64,000 nucleotides of DNA from positions 248,001-312,000 of the forward strand of contig NZ_RHOQ01000003.1 in the NCBI RefSeq assembly GCF_003946605.1, written 5' to 3'. The stretch's first letter is position 1, and each line of letters starts with the position of its first letter. The notes under the pieces are model-generated. The model was not told where the DNA came from. It saw nothing but the letters and a program-made list of their open reading frames with translations, and did no database searches. Source of the DNA: Companilactobacillus baiquanensis (GTDB lineage: Bacteria; Bacillota; Bacilli; Lactobacillales; Lactobacillaceae). Positions 50,529-61,015 of the stretch are shown piece after piece. A program made the translations under genes and the position numbers.

Positions 50529-51683
50529 CTAAAAATAGAAGTTAAATTTTCTTCTTCTATCAACAAGGTTTAATAAAATAAAGCCGATCACCATAAAAAT
50601 AAGAGCTTCGATAGCGGTAAAAATAAAATCATCCGTAGTTACTTTTCCGGTCATAATTTGGGTATTAGAAGCAGCAAATACCAAAATATCCATCAGTGCG
50701 TGAATAATTACAGGTATAAAGAAACAATCGGTATATAAATAAATACTAGCCAGAAAGATCCCTAAAGAGATTGCAAAGATAACTTGAATGATCGTATTGT
50801 TTAAATTTTGACCAGCAGTTGTATTAGATAAATGAATCAGTCCAAACATTAAACTACTCAATATAACTGCATAATATAATTTAAATCGATTATTTTTGAA
50901 AATAGACAAAAGAATGGTAATAAATACAAACCGGAAAACTAACTCTTCGGCAATACCAGCTTCAAGACCACTTAAAAAGTTAGTAATCGTTAAGTTCATT
51001 TTAAAATCATATGAAGTAAAAAGATTTAAGATGTTTTCCCCAGAACCAAAAGCGTTCCAAATTACAAACCAAATGCTGAATAGACAAACAGCAATTAATA
51101 CTTTAAAGTTCATTTGTCTTGAAAAGTGTATTTTAGGAAATCCATAATTCCATTCCAACATGGCGACTAAAATTATTGCCGTGAAGGTCAGCGCTCCTAG
51201 AAAAGACGAATCAGATAAGATCCGTATTATATGATTGTTTGCAACATAAGTATCCATCACCATAATATCCAATGAACTTAGACCGTTAAAAATAAATAAG
51301 AAGACACTAACGATCAATTGCATTATCCGAGTTTTAATAGCACCGATCAAGATCACAGTGTAGGGGATATACATTATTACCCCATAAAGAATTATGATGT
51401 AAATTAACCATGAGTTCCAATTGTAAATAGTTGCTTGAATTAGTAGTGAGATACTGAAAGGAATAAGGATTGCTTGAATTATTATCTGGAAAAAGCGATT
51501 GATTTTTATCAGTTTCTTCCTATTAAAATGATCATAGATGATTAATCCTAATAAATTCAGTACAACTAGAAAGAAATATCCAAATTTTCTCTGTTGTATG
51601 CCAAAACCTAAAGTAATAAAGGCATTAAGACAGATTTGAACTATGAAGACAAATTTTGAAATTGCTTTTATTTGATAGGACAT
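50529..51683 (-). CDS. CPBP-family intramembrane metalloprotease
   Basis: 384-residue polytopic membrane protein with ~10 hydrophobic segments. The C-terminal half carries the CPBP (CAAX protease/Abi) motifs: EELVFR (EExxxR), FGLIHL (FxxxH) and IIHALMD (HxxxD). Such proteins are linked to bacteriocin immunity or peptide maturation, but no bacteriocin gene is adjacent, so the target is unknown. AAAGGAGG sits 5-6 bases before the ATG. Lone minus-strand gene between str and S10 operons. Confidence 0.88.
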   Translation of the reverse strand: MSYQIKAISKFVFIVQICLNAFITLGFGIQQRKFGYFFLVVLNLLGLIIYDHFNRKKLIKINRFFQIIIQAILIPFSISLLIQATIYNWNSWLIYIIILYGVIMYIPYTVILIGAIKTRIMQLIVSVFLFIFNGLSSLDIMVMDTYVANNHIIRILSDSSFLGALTFTAIILVAMLEWNYGFPKIHFSRQMNFKVLIAVCLFSIWFVIWNAFGSGENILNLFTSYDFKMNLTITNFLSGLEAGIAEELVFRFVFITILLSIFKNNRFKLYYAVILSSLMFGLIHLSNTTAGQNLNNTIIQVIFAISLGIFLASIYLYTDCFFIPVIIHALMDILVFAASNTQIMTGKVTTDDFIFTAIEALIFMVIGFILLNLVDRRRKFNFYF

Positions 51684-51773
51684 TAAAACCTCCTTTTATT
51701 TCTTGATTTAATTATCGCATATTTCATTTAAAAGATATCTTAACAAAATTTTGATTTAATATTCTTATTTACC

Positions 51774-51802
51774 TTGAAAATGACAAAATAATCGTGTATT
51801 AT
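51774..51802 (+). promoter_or_regulatory. Promoter of the S10 operon
   Basis: TTGAAA (51774-51779), 17 bp, TATTAT (51797-51802), about 170 bases before rpsJ. Confidence 0.7.
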
Positions 51803-51814
51803 TATAAAAGTGCT

Positions 51815-51960
51815 TATTTCCAGAAGAAGTACGCGCCTAGTGGTATTTAAATAAATATCGACGGCTTAGAAGTGAGAGGTTGCGACACACCCGGCCGCTT
51901 TGCCACGGCAGGGCTGGCGGATATTTTCACGGAGCCGGTCATCTTGAAAGAGACAAAAAG
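51815..51960 (+). ncRNA. GC-rich structured leader of the S10 operon
   Basis: A markedly GC-rich stretch in an AT-rich neighbourhood. CCGGC (about 51890) pairs with GCCGG (about 51934), enclosing CGC...GCG and TGCC-AC-GGCA. No protein is encoded on the plus strand. Position suggests an autoregulatory ribosomal-protein leader; S10-type leaders are known in firmicutes, but I cannot assign a family. Confidence 0.5.
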
Positions 51961-51971
51961 GAGGTAACCCC

Positions 51972-52280
51972 ATGGCAAGTCAAAAAATTCGCATTCGTTT
52001 GAAGGCTTATGAACATCGTATTCTAGATCAATCAGCTGACAAAATTGTGGAAACTGCAAAAAGAACTGGAGCAACAATTTCAGGTCCAATTCCATTGCCA
52101 ACAGAACGTTCACTATATACAGTGTTGAGTTCACCACATAAGCATAAGGATTCTAGAGAGCAATTCGAAATGCGTACACATAAGAGACTTATTGACATTG
52201 TTAACCCATCACCAAAGACGGTTGATTCACTTATGAAGTTGGATCTTCCATCTGGTGTGGATATTGAAATCAAATTATAA
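51972..52280 (+). CDS. rpsJ: 30S ribosomal protein S10
   Basis: 102-residue 30S head protein, also NusE in antitermination ([40 protein letters not shown]). First gene of the S10 operon, after GGAGGTAACCCC. Confidence 0.98.
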   Translation: MASQKIRIRLKAYEHRILDQSADKIVETAKRTGATISGPIPLPTERSLYTVLSSPHKHKDSREQFEMRTHKRLIDIVNPSPKTVDSLMKLDLPSGVDIEIKL

Positions 52281-52311
52281 TTATTTAAAATAAATTATTG
52301 GAGGTGCAAAC

Positions 52312-52947
52312 ATGGCCAGAAAAGGAATTCTTGGTAAAAAAGTCGGAATGACTCAAATTTTCACTGATAACGGCGAACTTGTTCCAGTTACAGTTATTGA
52401 AGCTGAACCAAACGTTGTTATGCAAGTTAAAACAGTGGAAACTGATGGTTATGAGGCTGTTCAATTAGGTTTGGAAGATCGTCGTGAAGTATTGACAAAC
52501 AAACCTGCCAAAGGTCATGCAGAAAAGGCAAACACAACTCCTAAACATTACATTCGCGAATTCCGCGATGTTGAAATGGGAGATTATGAATTAGGTGGAG
52601 AAGTTAAGGCTGACACATTTAATTCAGGTGATATTGTCGACGTTACAGGTATTTCAAAAGGACACGGTTTCCAAGGTAACATTAAGAGATTTGGACAAGC
52701 TCGTGGACCAGAAACTCACGGTTCAAGATATCACCGTGTTCCCGGTTCAATGGGTGCCATCATTAACCGTGTTTTCAAAGGTAAGATGTTGCCAGGACGC
52801 ATGGGTAATAACCGTGTTACAACACAAAATCTTGCAATTGTAAAAGTTGATGCTGAACGTAATGCAATTATGATCAAGGGTAATGTACCCGGAGCAAACA
52901 ACTCATTAGTTAAAATTCAAACAGCTGTTAAAGCTAATCAAAAATAG
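52312..52947 (+). CDS. rplC: 50S ribosomal protein L3
   Basis: 211-residue early 50S assembly protein ([37 protein letters not shown] with the Gln that is methylated in other bacteria). Normal length. GGAGGT precedes the ATG; 31 bases after rpsJ. Confidence 0.98.
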   Translation: MARKGILGKKVGMTQIFTDNGELVPVTVIEAEPNVVMQVKTVETDGYEAVQLGLEDRREVLTNKPAKGHAEKANTTPKHYIREFRDVEMGDYELGGEVKADTFNSGDIVDVTGISKGHGFQGNIKRFGQARGPETHGSRYHRVPGSMGAIINRVFKGKMLPGRMGNNRVTTQNLAIVKVDAERNAIMIKGNVPGANNSLVKIQTAVKANQK

Positions 52948-52964
52948 GAAGGAGGAAATGAGTT

Positions 52965-53588
52965 ATGACAAAAATCACAGCTTATAAAGATAGCGGTGCT
53001 GAGAACGGTACTGTAGAAGCAAATGATTCAATCTTTGGTATCGAACCAAACAACAACGTAATTACAGATGCAGTTATTATGCAACGTGCCTCATTGAGAC
53101 AAGGTACACATGATGTTAAAAACCGCTCTGAAGTTCGTGGTGGTGGTAAGAAGCCATGGCGCCAAAAGGGAACTGGACGTGCTCGTCAAGGTTCTATCAG
53201 ATCCCCTCAATGGGTAGGTGGTGGTGTCGTATTCGGCCCTACACCAAGATCTTATTCATATCGTCTTCCTAGAAAAGTTAGCCGTTTGGCATTGAAGTCT
53301 GTACTTTCACAAAAGGCTGCTGACGGTAACCTTATCGTTATTGACTCAATTTCATACGACAAACCAAGTACAAAGAACTTTGCACAATTGCTTAATAAAG
53401 TAGGTGCTGATAACAAGGCTCTTGTAGTTGTTGAAGATGGTAATGACAACGTTGCCCTATCAGCAAGAAACATTGACAAAGTAACTGTTGTCGCACCAGA
53501 AGGTGTAAATGTACTTGACGTTGTTAACGCCAATAAGTTAATTGTTACAAAAGCAGCACTTTCTAAGATTGAGGAGGTGCTTGGATAA
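52965..53588 (+). CDS. rplD: 50S ribosomal protein L4
   Basis: 207-residue protein lining the exit tunnel. The extended loop [20 protein letters not shown] is intact, with no macrolide-type deletion. In other bacteria L4 represses its own operon. The stop overlaps the rplW start by one base. Confidence 0.98.
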   Translation: MTKITAYKDSGAENGTVEANDSIFGIEPNNNVITDAVIMQRASLRQGTHDVKNRSEVRGGGKKPWRQKGTGRARQGSIRSPQWVGGGVVFGPTPRSYSYRLPRKVSRLALKSVLSQKAADGNLIVIDSISYDKPSTKNFAQLLNKVGADNKALVVVEDGNDNVALSARNIDKVTVVAPEGVNVLDVVNANKLIVTKAALSKIEEVLG

Positions 53589-53875
53589 TGAGCGCAAGAG
53601 ACGTAATTATTCGCCCAGTTATCACTGAAAGCTCAATGGACGCTATGAGCGACAAGAAATACACATTTGATGTTGCTCTTGACGCAAACAAAGTTCTTGT
53701 AAGACAAGCCATTGAAGAAATTTTCGGTGTTAAAGTTAAACAAGTAAATATCATGAATGTTTCAGGTAAGAAGAAGCGCCAAGGTCGTTATGTTGGTCTA
53801 ACAGCAAAACGTCGTAAGGCTATCGTTACTCTTACAGATGATTCAGATGAAATTAAGATTTTTGATGAAGAATAA
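53588..53875 (+). CDS. rplW: 50S ribosomal protein L23
   Basis: 95-residue tunnel-exit protein that docks trigger factor and SRP ([34 protein letters not shown]). Coupled to rplD by a TAATG overlap. Confidence 0.98.
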   Translation: MSARDVIIRPVITESSMDAMSDKKYTFDVALDANKVLVRQAIEEIFGVKVKQVNIMNVSGKKKRQGRYVGLTAKRRKAIVTLTDDSDEIKIFDEE

Positions 53876-53891
53876 ATAAGGAGGTCAAATA

Positions 53892-54725
53892 ATGGCGATT
53901 ATCAAGTATAAACCAACCACAAACGGTCGTCGTAATATGACTGGTTCTGACTTTTCAGAGATCACTAAGACAACTCCAGAAAAGACACTTTTAGAATCAC
54001 AAAGCCATACAGCTGGTCGTAATTCATACGGTCATATTACAGTTCGTCATCGTGGCGGTGGTCACAAACAAAAGTACCGTGTTATTGATTTCAAACGATT
54101 AAAAGACGGTGTTAAAGCTACAGTTAAGTCAATTGAATATGATCCTAACCGTACAGCTAATATTGCATTACTACACTACTCAGATGGTGTTAAGTCATAT
54201 ATCTTAGCTCCTAAGGGTCTAGAAGTTGGACAAATTGTTGAATCTGGTGTTGATGCAGATATCAAACCAGGTAATGCACTTCCACTTTCAAATATTCCAG
54301 TTGGTACAATTCTTCATAACGTTGAATTAAAACCTGGTAAGGGTGGCCAATTAGGTCGTTCTGCTGGTACATCAATTCAATTGCTTGGTAGAGATGGTAA
54401 GTATTCATTACTCCGTTTACCTTCAGGTGAAGTTCGTATGATTCTTTCAACATGCCGTGCAACAGTTGGTGCTATTGGAAATGAACAACACGAATTGATC
54501 AAGATTGGTAAAGCTGGTCGTAAACGTTGGCAAGGATTCAGACCTACAGTTCGTGGTTCAGTTATGAACCCTAACGATCACCCACACGGTGGTGGTGAAG
54601 GTAAAGCTCCTATCGGTCATCCATCACCAATGTCACCATGGGGTAAGAAGACCTTGGGTAAGAAGACTCGTTCATCACATGCCAAATCTGAAAAGCTTAT
54701 CGTTCGTCATAGAAAAGGTAAGTAA
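53892..54725 (+). CDS. rplB: 50S ribosomal protein L2
   Basis: 277-residue 23S rRNA-binding protein near the peptidyl-transferase centre. The conserved [23 protein letters not shown] region near the C-terminus (quoted as [13 protein letters not shown]) includes the functional His. AGGAGG upstream. Confidence 0.98.
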   Translation: MAIIKYKPTTNGRRNMTGSDFSEITKTTPEKTLLESQSHTAGRNSYGHITVRHRGGGHKQKYRVIDFKRLKDGVKATVKSIEYDPNRTANIALLHYSDGVKSYILAPKGLEVGQIVESGVDADIKPGNALPLSNIPVGTILHNVELKPGKGGQLGRSAGTSIQLLGRDGKYSLLRLPSGEVRMILSTCRATVGAIGNEQHELIKIGKAGRKRWQGFRPTVRGSVMNPNDHPHGGGEGKAPIGHPSPMSPWGKKTLGKKTRSSHAKSEKLIVRHRKGK

Positions 54726-54759
54726 TTATTTCATTAGAATAATATAAGGAGGACATAAG

Positions 54760-55038
54760 ATGAGTCGTAGTTTAAAAAAAGGACCATTCGCTGATGCACA
54801 TTTGATGAATAAAATCGAAGCACAAGCAGATTCTGACAAGAAGTCAGTTATCAAGACATGGTCAAGACGTTCAACAATTTTTCCTAATTTTGTAGGATAC
54901 ACAATCGCAGTTCATGATGGGCGTAAGCACGTTCCAGTTTACATCCAAGAAGACATGGTTGGACATAAGTTAGGCGAGTTCGTACCTACACGTACATTCC
55001 ATGGTCATGGTACAGACGATAAGAAGACTAAGAAGTAA
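54760..55038 (+). CDS. rpsS: 30S ribosomal protein S19
   Basis: 92-residue 30S head protein ([39 protein letters not shown]). Standard length. It lies between rplB and rplV as in all S10 operons. Confidence 0.98.
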   Translation: MSRSLKKGPFADAHLMNKIEAQADSDKKSVIKTWSRRSTIFPNFVGYTIAVHDGRKHVPVYIQEDMVGHKLGEFVPTRTFHGHGTDDKKTKK

Positions 55039-55058
55039 TAAGAAGGGAGACTTAAAAG

Positions 55059-55412
55059 ATGGCAGAACAAGAAATTACATCTGCAACAGCCAGAGTAAAA
55101 AATGTTCGTATTGCACCTCGCAAAGCTCGCCTTGTTATTGATTTAATAAGAGGCAAGAACGCTGCTGAGGCACTTGCAATTTTGCAATTCACACCAAGAG
55201 CAGGCTCTCCAATTATTGCTAAAGCTCTTAAGTCAGCAATTGCAAACGCAGAACATAACTTTGATTTAGATGCCCAAAACCTATTTGTTAGCGAAGCATT
55301 CGTTAATGAAGGACCAACTTTGAAGCGTTTCCGCCCAAGAGCTAAGGGTTCAGCATCACCAATCAATAAAAGAACAAGCAGTATCACAGTTGTAGTAAGT
55401 GAAAAAAATTAG
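55059..55412 (+). CDS. rplV: 50S ribosomal protein L22
   Basis: 117-residue tunnel protein. The beta-hairpin [18 protein letters not shown] that narrows the exit tunnel is intact. AAGGGAG precedes the ATG. Confidence 0.98.
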   Translation: MAEQEITSATARVKNVRIAPRKARLVIDLIRGKNAAEALAILQFTPRAGSPIIAKALKSAIANAEHNFDLDAQNLFVSEAFVNEGPTLKRFRPRAKGSASPINKRTSSITVVVSEKN

Positions 55413-55429
55413 TATTGGAGGTAATTTGA

Positions 55430-56101
55430 GTGGGTCAAAAGATTAATCCAGTTGGATTCCGTGTCGGCGTTATTCGCGATTGGGATGCAAAATGGTACGC
55501 AGAAAAAGACTTTTCAACATTTTTACATGAAGACCTTAGAATTCGTAAGTATATTGAAGATAAGCTTTCAAATGCTTCCGTATCAAGAATTGAGATCGAA
55601 CGTACTGCAAAGAACGTAACCGTTTCAATTCATACCGCAAAACCAGGAATGGTTATCGGTAAGGGTGGTTCTGAAGTTGAAAAATTACGTAACGAACTAA
55701 ACAAATTAGTTAACAGAAACATTCATATTAATATTATTGAAATTAAGAAACCTGATTTAGATGCAAAACTTGTTGGTGAGAACATTGCTCGTCAACTAGA
55801 AGCTCGTATTGCATTTAGACGTGCACAACGTCAAGCTGTTCAACGCTCAAGACGTGCAGGTGCTAAAGGTATTAAAGTTCAAATTTCTGGTCGTTTAAAC
55901 GGTGCTGATATGGCTCGTAGAGAATGGCATACAGAAGGAACTGTTCCTCTACACACATTGCGTGCAGATATCGATTATGCTTGGGTAGAAGCTGCTACTA
56001 CTTATGGTAACTTAGGTGTTAAAACTTGGATTTACCGTGGTGAGATTCTACCAGCTAAGCCAGAACATAATGATGCAAAAAACGAAGAGAAAGGAGAATA
56101 A
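55430..56101 (+). CDS. rpsC: 30S ribosomal protein S3
   Basis: 223-residue mRNA-entry protein with a KH domain ([15 protein letters not shown]). GTG start at 55430 ([19 protein letters not shown]) after TGGAGGTAA. It runs to 3 bases before rplP. Confidence 0.98.
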   Translation: MGQKINPVGFRVGVIRDWDAKWYAEKDFSTFLHEDLRIRKYIEDKLSNASVSRIEIERTAKNVTVSIHTAKPGMVIGKGGSEVEKLRNELNKLVNRNIHINIIEIKKPDLDAKLVGENIARQLEARIAFRRAQRQAVQRSRRAGAKGIKVQISGRLNGADMARREWHTEGTVPLHTLRADIDYAWVEAATTYGNLGVKTWIYRGEILPAKPEHNDAKNEEKGE

Positions 56102-56104
56102 TCT

Positions 56105-56536
56105 ATGCTAGTACCAAAACGTGTAAAACACCGTCGTGAATTCCGTGGAAAGATGCGCGGAGAAGCTAAGGGTGGTAAAAATGTTGATTTTGGTGAATAT
56201 GGTTTGAGAGCACTTGACTCAAGCTGGATCTCAAATAGACAAATTGAAGCAGCCCGTGTTGCTATGACTCGTTACATGAAGCGTGGTGGTAAGGTTTGGA
56301 TTAAAATCTTCCCTCATAAATCATACACCGCAAAAGGTGTTGGAGTTCGTATGGGTTCTGGTAAAGGTGCACCTGCAGGTTGGGTTGCCCCAGTAAAACG
56401 TGAGAAAATCTTGTTTGAAATAGGTGGAGTTCCTGAAGAAGTTGCTCGTGAAGCCTTGAGACTTGCATCTCACAAATTACCAGTTAGAACAAAGTTTGTA
56501 AAACGTGAGGAAGTAGGTGGCGCTGATGAAGGCTAG
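56105..56536 (+). CDS. rplP: 50S ribosomal protein L16
   Basis: 143-residue protein at the A-site tRNA elbow ([34 protein letters not shown]). The 3' end overlaps the rpmC start by 11 bases. Confidence 0.98.
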   Translation: MLVPKRVKHRREFRGKMRGEAKGGKNVDFGEYGLRALDSSWISNRQIEAARVAMTRYMKRGGKVWIKIFPHKSYTAKGVGVRMGSGKGAPAGWVAPVKREKILFEIGGVPEEVAREALRLASHKLPVRTKFVKREEVGGADEG

Positions 56537-56720
56537 TGAAATCAAAGAGCTAACTGCTGCTCAATTACAAGATAAAGTTAAAGAATATAAAGAAGAACTT
56601 TTCAACTTGCGCTTCCAACAAGCTACAGGCCAATTGGAAAATACAGCTCGTTTGAATGCTGTTAGAAAAAACATTGCAAGATTAAGAACTGTTCAAAATC
56701 AAAAGAATAACGATAAATAA
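56526..56720 (+). CDS. rpmC: 50S ribosomal protein L29
   Basis: 64-residue tunnel-exit protein ([31 protein letters not shown]). The ATG at 56526 is preferred over an in-frame GTG at 56517, because GAGGAAGTAGGTGG lies upstream and the usual N-terminus is MKA. It overlaps rplP. Confidence 0.96.
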   Translation: MKASEIKELTAAQLQDKVKEYKEELFNLRFQQATGQLENTARLNAVRKNIARLRTVQNQKNNDK

Positions 56721-56743
56721 TAAACAGGAAGGGAGATATCAAG

Positions 56744-57019
56744 TTGAGCGAAAAACAAGAAGACCGTAACAGCCGTAAAGTATATCAAGGACGCGTTGTT
56801 TCAGATAAGATGGATAAGACAATTGTTGTTGTTGTTGAAACATACAAGAAACATCCAGTTTATAAGAAGCGTGTTAGATATTCTAAGAAATTCTACGTTC
56901 AAGATGAAAAGAATGAAGCTAAGGTTAATGACGTTGTACGTATCATGGAAACTCGACCTTTGTCAAAGACAAAGCGCTTCCGTTTATTAGATATCGTCGA
57001 GAAAGCAGTTATTATCTAG
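56744..57019 (+). CDS. rpsQ: 30S ribosomal protein S17
   Basis: 91-residue OB-fold 16S-binding protein ([22 protein letters not shown]). TTG start at 56744 after GGAAGGGAG. Confidence 0.97.
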   Translation: MSEKQEDRNSRKVYQGRVVSDKMDKTIVVVVETYKKHPVYKKRVRYSKKFYVQDEKNEAKVNDVVRIMETRPLSKTKRFRLLDIVEKAVII

Positions 57020-57048
57020 TTTAAAACTGATGAGAGGAGGACCAAGAA

Positions 57049-57417
57049 GTGATTCAACAAGAAAGTCGTCTAAAAGTTGCAGATAACTCTGGAGCTCGTG
57101 AAATTCTAACTATTAAAGTTCTTGGTGGTTCAAACCGTAAGACAGCTAACATCGGAGATGTTATTGTTGCTACTGTTAAACAAGCAACACCAGGTGGCGT
57201 TGTTAAAAAGGGTGACGTCGTTAAGGCAGTTATCGTAAGAACTGTATCCGGTGCTCACCGTACAGATGGTTCTTACATCAGATTTGATGAGAATGCTGCC
57301 GTTATTATTAACGCTGATAAGACACCTAGAGGAACTCGTATTTTCGGACCTGTTGCTCGTGAATTACGTGATAATGATTTTATGAAGATCGTATCATTAG
57401 CACCAGAAGTTCTATAA
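57049..57417 (+). CDS. rplN: 50S ribosomal protein L14
   Basis: 122-residue protein at the subunit interface ([27 protein letters not shown]). GTG start at 57049 after GAGAGGAGG. Standard length. Confidence 0.98.
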   Translation: MIQQESRLKVADNSGAREILTIKVLGGSNRKTANIGDVIVATVKQATPGGVVKKGDVVKAVIVRTVSGAHRTDGSYIRFDENAAVIINADKTPRGTRIFGPVARELRDNDFMKIVSLAPEVL

Positions 57418-57449
57418 AAAGATCAATATAATTCAGGAGGTGCTGAATA

Positions 57450-57692
57450 GTGTTTGTAAAAACTGGAGACAATGTTGTAGTTATTGCCGGTGATAGTAAA
57501 GGTACACAAGGTGTAGTTAAAAAAGCTATTCCTAGTGAAAACAAAGTTATCGTTGAAGGCGTTAATGTTGTAAAGAAACATTCAAAGCCAAGCAATACAC
57601 AACCTCAAGGCGGAATCGCTGATGTTGAGAAACCTATTAGCGCAACTAACGTTAAAGTTGTAAAGAAATCAACTGATAAAGAAGATAAGTAA
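57450..57692 (+). CDS. rplX: 50S ribosomal protein L24
   Basis: 80-residue assembly-initiator protein with a KOW motif (MFVKTGDNVVVIAGDSKGTQGVVKK). GTG start after CAGGAGGTG. It is shorter than the ~100-residue Bacillus form, ending soon after QPQGGIADVEKPISATNV. A short C-terminus is common enough in lactobacilli that I treat it as intact. Confidence 0.95.
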   Translation: MFVKTGDNVVVIAGDSKGTQGVVKKAIPSENKVIVEGVNVVKKHSKPSNTQPQGGIADVEKPISATNVKVVKKSTDKEDK

Positions 57693-57708
57693 GAAAGGAG
57701 AAAACTAA

Positions 57709-58251
57709 ATGGCTAATGCATTAAAAGAAATGTATGTAAAAGAAATTACACCATCAATGATGGAAAAATTCAATTACACATCTAACATGCAAACACCAAA
57801 GATTGACAAGATCGTTTTAAACATGGGTGTTGGTGATGCTATTGCTAACTCAAAGAATCTTGACGAAGCAGTAGAAGAATTAGGACTTATTTCTGGTCAA
57901 AAACCTTTGATCACAAAAGCTAAGAAGTCTATCGCCGGATTCAGATTACGTGAAGGTATGTCAATCGGTGCTAAGGTTACACTTCGTGGTGACCGTATGT
58001 ATGACTTCCTTGACAAGTTAATTAATATCGCTTTGCCTCGTGTTCGTGATTTTCACGGTGTAGGTACTCGTTCATTTGATGGTCGTGGTAACTATACACT
58101 AGGTATTAAAGAACAATTGGTTTTCCCAGAAATCGATTATGATAAGGTTAACAAAATTCGTGGATTGGACATCGTTATTGTTACAACAGCAAATACTGAT
58201 GAAGAATCACGTGAATTATTAACACAATTAGGAATGCCATTTTCAAAATAA
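57709..58251 (+). CDS. rplE: 50S ribosomal protein L5
   Basis: 180-residue 5S rRNA-binding protein ([41 protein letters not shown], quoted in part). Normal length. AAAGGAG precedes the ATG. Confidence 0.98.
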   Translation: MANALKEMYVKEITPSMMEKFNYTSNMQTPKIDKIVLNMGVGDAIANSKNLDEAVEELGLISGQKPLITKAKKSIAGFRLREGMSIGAKVTLRGDRMYDFLDKLINIALPRVRDFHGVGTRSFDGRGNYTLGIKEQLVFPEIDYDKVNKIRGLDIVIVTTANTDEESRELLTQLGMPFSK

Positions 58252-58269
58252 TAATGGAGGTCAAATTCA

Positions 58270-58455
58270 ATGGCTAAGAAGTCTCAAATAGTACGTAATC
58301 ATAGACCTGCTAAGTTCTCTTCACAAGAGTACACACGTTGCGAACGTTGTGGTCGTCCACATTCTGTATATCGTAAGTTCAAGCTTTGCCGTGTTTGCCT
58401 TCGACAATTGGCCCACAAAGGTCAAATTCCTGGCATGAGAAAAGCTAGTTGGTAA
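58270..58455 (+). CDS. rpsZ: 30S ribosomal protein S14, zinc-binding type Z
   Basis: 61-residue S14 with an intact zinc ribbon ([20 protein letters not shown]), the short C+ form that depends on zinc. A zinc-independent paralogue is not in this window. Confidence 0.97.
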   Translation: MAKKSQIVRNHRPAKFSSQEYTRCERCGRPHSVYRKFKLCRVCLRQLAHKGQIPGMRKASW

Positions 58456-58481
58456 GATATTAAAAAGAGGAGGTAAAATAA

Positions 58482-58880
58482 ATGGTCATGACAGATCCTA
58501 TTGCGGATTATCTTACAAGAATCCGTAACGCAAATATGGTTAAACATGAATCTCTAGAAGTGCCTGCTTCAAACATTAAGAAGAGCATAACTGAGATTTT
58601 GAAAAATGAAGGATTTATCAAAGATTACGAAATCATTGAAGATAACAAACAAGATGTTATTCGTATTGTCTTAAAGTATGGTAAGGATCAACAACGTGTA
58701 ATTACTGGCTTGAAACGTATTTCAAGACCAGGTTTGCGTAGTTATGTAGATTCAGACAACGTGCCTAAGGTCCTTAATGGATTAGGTATTGCTATCCTTT
58801 CAACATCAAAAGGTGTTGTAACTGATAAAGAAGCCCGTGCACAACGTGTTGGTGGCGAAGTTCTTGCATACGTTTGGTAA
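58482..58880 (+). CDS. rpsH: 30S ribosomal protein S8
   Basis: 132-residue 16S helix-21 binding protein ([44 protein letters not shown], quoted in part). ATG at 58482 after AGGAGGT; a second ATG at 58488 is an alternative giving MTDP. S8 represses the spc operon in E. coli. Confidence 0.97.
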   Translation: MVMTDPIADYLTRIRNANMVKHESLEVPASNIKKSITEILKNEGFIKDYEIIEDNKQDVIRIVLKYGKDQQRVITGLKRISRPGLRSYVDSDNVPKVLNGLGIAILSTSKGVVTDKEARAQRVGGEVLAYVW

Positions 58881-58910
58881 AATTTTTAAAAGATAAGGAG
58901 GTGCACGAAT

Positions 58911-59441
58911 TTGAGTCGTATCGGTTATAAAGTAATTGAAGTCCCAGAAGGCGTAACAATTACTCAAAAAGATGAAGATATTACTGTTAAAGGCCCTAAG
59001 GGTGAATTAACAAGACATTTTGATCCAAAAATCAAGTTAACTCTTGAAGGTAACGAAGCTAAGTTCGATCGTGAAAGTGATAATGATAAAGCTCTTCACG
59101 GAACAATGCGTTCAAACCTAAACAACATGGTGCTTGGTGTAACAGAAGGTTTCGAAAAGAAGCTTGAACTTAGAGGTGTTGGTTACCGTGCACAAGTTAA
59201 AGGTGACACACTAACACTTTCAGTTGGTTACTCACATCCTGTAGTTATGGATGCACCAAAAGGTATCAAAATTGAATCACCTTCAAATACTGAAATCAAT
59301 ATTTCTGGTATCAGTAAACAAAAGGTTGGCCAATTTGCTGCCGTTATCCGCGACGTACGTCCCCCAGAACCATATAAGGGTAAAGGTATTCGTTATGTTG
59401 ATGAATATGTTCGTCGTAAAGAAGGTAAAACTGGTAAATAG
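58911..59441 (+). CDS. rplF: 50S ribosomal protein L6
   Basis: 176-residue protein near the GTPase centre ([39 protein letters not shown]). TTG start at 58911 after AAGGAGGTG. Standard length. Confidence 0.98.
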   Translation: MSRIGYKVIEVPEGVTITQKDEDITVKGPKGELTRHFDPKIKLTLEGNEAKFDRESDNDKALHGTMRSNLNNMVLGVTEGFEKKLELRGVGYRAQVKGDTLTLSVGYSHPVVMDAPKGIKIESPSNTEINISGISKQKVGQFAAVIRDVRPPEPYKGKGIRYVDEYVRRKEGKTGK

Positions 59442-59467
59442 TAAATAATTAGTATGAGGTGAAAATT

Positions 59468-59824
59468 GTGATTTCTAAACCAGATAAAAACAAAGCACGT
59501 CAAAAGCGCCAAAAACGTGTTCGTGCCAAGATCTCTGGTACTGCTGAGCGCCCACGCTTAAATGTATTCCGTTCAAATAAAAACATTTACGCTCAAGTAA
59601 TTGATGACGTAAAGGGTGTAACGCTAGCAAGTGCCTCATCTCTTGATAAAGAGGTAAGCGACGGTTCTAAAGTTGATGAAGCTGCAGCCGTTGGTGCATT
59701 AGTTGCCAAAAGAGCACAAGATGCCAAAGTCAGTGATGTTATCTTTGATCGTGGTGGATATATCTATCATGGTCGTGTACAAAGTCTCGCTGAAGCAGCT
59801 CGTGAAAATGGGCTAAAATTCTAG
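59468..59824 (+). CDS. rplR: 50S ribosomal protein L18
   Basis: 118-residue 5S rRNA-binding protein ([43 protein letters not shown]). The GTG at 59468 is chosen because GAGGTG lies 6 bases upstream. The longer frame's GTG at 59459 is part of that ribosome site. Confidence 0.96.
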   Translation: MISKPDKNKARQKRQKRVRAKISGTAERPRLNVFRSNKNIYAQVIDDVKGVTLASASSLDKEVSDGSKVDEAAAVGALVAKRAQDAKVSDVIFDRGGYIYHGRVQSLAEAARENGLKF

Positions 59825-59842
59825 AAGGAGGAAACCAAATTT

Positions 59843-60343
59843 ATGACATATATCGATCCATCTCAAATGGAATTAGAAGATCGCGTTGTCTCAATCAACC
59901 GTGTCACAAAGGTTGTTAAAGGTGGACGCCGTCTACGTTTTGCTGCTATCGTAATCGTTGGTGACAAAGATGGTCACGTTGGATTCGGAACTGGTAAAGC
60001 TCAAGAAGTTCCCGAAGCTATTCGTAAGGCTGTTGAAGATGCCAAAAAGAACTTAATTAGTGTTCCTATGGTTGGTTCAACAATTCCTCACGAAGTTATC
60101 GGTAGATTCGGTGCTGGTAGAATTATGTTGAAGCCTGCCGTTGAAGGTTCTGGTATCGCTGCTGGTGGTGCCGTTCGTGCCGTGCTTGAATTAGCCGGTG
60201 TTGGTGATATTACAAGTAAGTCACTTGGTAGAAATACACCAATTAACGTTATTCGTGCAACAATCGAAGGATTAAAAGAAATTAAAACAGCTGAAAGCGT
60301 TTCTGAGATGCGCGGAATTTCAGCCCAAGAATTGCTTAACTAA
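59843..60343 (+). CDS. rpsE: 30S ribosomal protein S5
   Basis: 166-residue fidelity protein. The N-terminal loop [23 protein letters not shown] linked to spectinomycin is intact, and the C-terminal [12 protein letters not shown] motif is present. GGAGG upstream. Confidence 0.98.
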   Translation: MTYIDPSQMELEDRVVSINRVTKVVKGGRRLRFAAIVIVGDKDGHVGFGTGKAQEVPEAIRKAVEDAKKNLISVPMVGSTIPHEVIGRFGAGRIMLKPAVEGSGIAAGGAVRAVLELAGVGDITSKSLGRNTPINVIRATIEGLKEIKTAESVSEMRGISAQELLN

Positions 60344-60360
60344 AAGAAAGGTGCGTAATT

Positions 60361-60546
60361 ATGGCTAAACTTAAAATTACTCTTATTAGAAGTGCAGCTC
60401 ACCGCCTTCCTGCTCAACGTACAATTGTTAAAGAACTAGGACTCGGAAGAGTTAATAGTTCAGTTGTTAAGCCGGACGATCCTGCAATCCGTGGTGCTGT
60501 ATTAAAAATCGCTCATCTAGTTAGCGTTGAAGAAGTTAAAGATTAA
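60361..60546 (+). CDS. rpmD: 50S ribosomal protein L30
   Basis: 61-residue protein ([25 protein letters not shown]). It lies between rpsE and rplO as in the standard spc operon. Confidence 0.97.
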   Translation: MAKLKITLIRSAAHRLPAQRTIVKELGLGRVNSSVVKPDDPAIRGAVLKIAHLVSVEEVKD

Positions 60547-60574
60547 TAAATTTTAAAGATTAGGAGGTGCAAGA

Positions 60575-61015
60575 ATGGAACTAAACGAACTTAAGCCAAG
60601 TGCTGGCTCAAGACACTCAAGAAAGCGTCTAGGTCGTGGTACTTCAAGTGGCCAAGGTAAAACTGCTGGTCGTGGACAAAAAGGTCAATTAGCTAGATCA
60701 GGTGGTAAAACACGTATTGGTTTTGAAGGTGGACAAATGCCATTGTTCCGTCGTATGCCAAAGCGTGGATTCAAGAATATCAATCGCAAGGAATACGCTA
60801 TTGTAAACCTTAAAGATTTAAGCAAATTTAATGACGGTGCTGAAGTTAATGTTGATACATTAAAAGAAGCTGGAATTGTTAAAAAACAATTCAACGGAGT
60901 TAAGTTACTTGCTAACGGAGAAGTTAGTGCTAAATTAACAGTTAAAGTTACTAAAGTTTCTGAGGCTGCTAAAAAAGCAATTGAAGCTGCTGGTGGAACT
61001 GTAGAGGTGATCTAA
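60575..61015 (+). CDS. rplO: 50S ribosomal protein L15
   Basis: 146-residue late-assembly protein with the long Gly/Arg-rich N-terminal extension ([21 protein letters not shown]). The stop overlaps the secY start by one base. Confidence 0.98.
   Translation: MELNELKPSAGSRHSRKRLGRGTSSGQGKTAGRGQKGQLARSGGKTRIGFEGGQMPLFRRMPKRGFKNINRKEYAIVNLKDLSKFNDGAEVNVDTLKEAGIVKKQFNGVKLLANGEVSAKLTVKVTKVSEAAKKAIEAAGGTVEVI

Noticed and set aside
57450..57692. Truncated rplX
   Set aside because: Short C-terminus only; the KOW core is whole, the stop is followed by normal spacing to rplE, and short L24 forms occur in lactobacilli.
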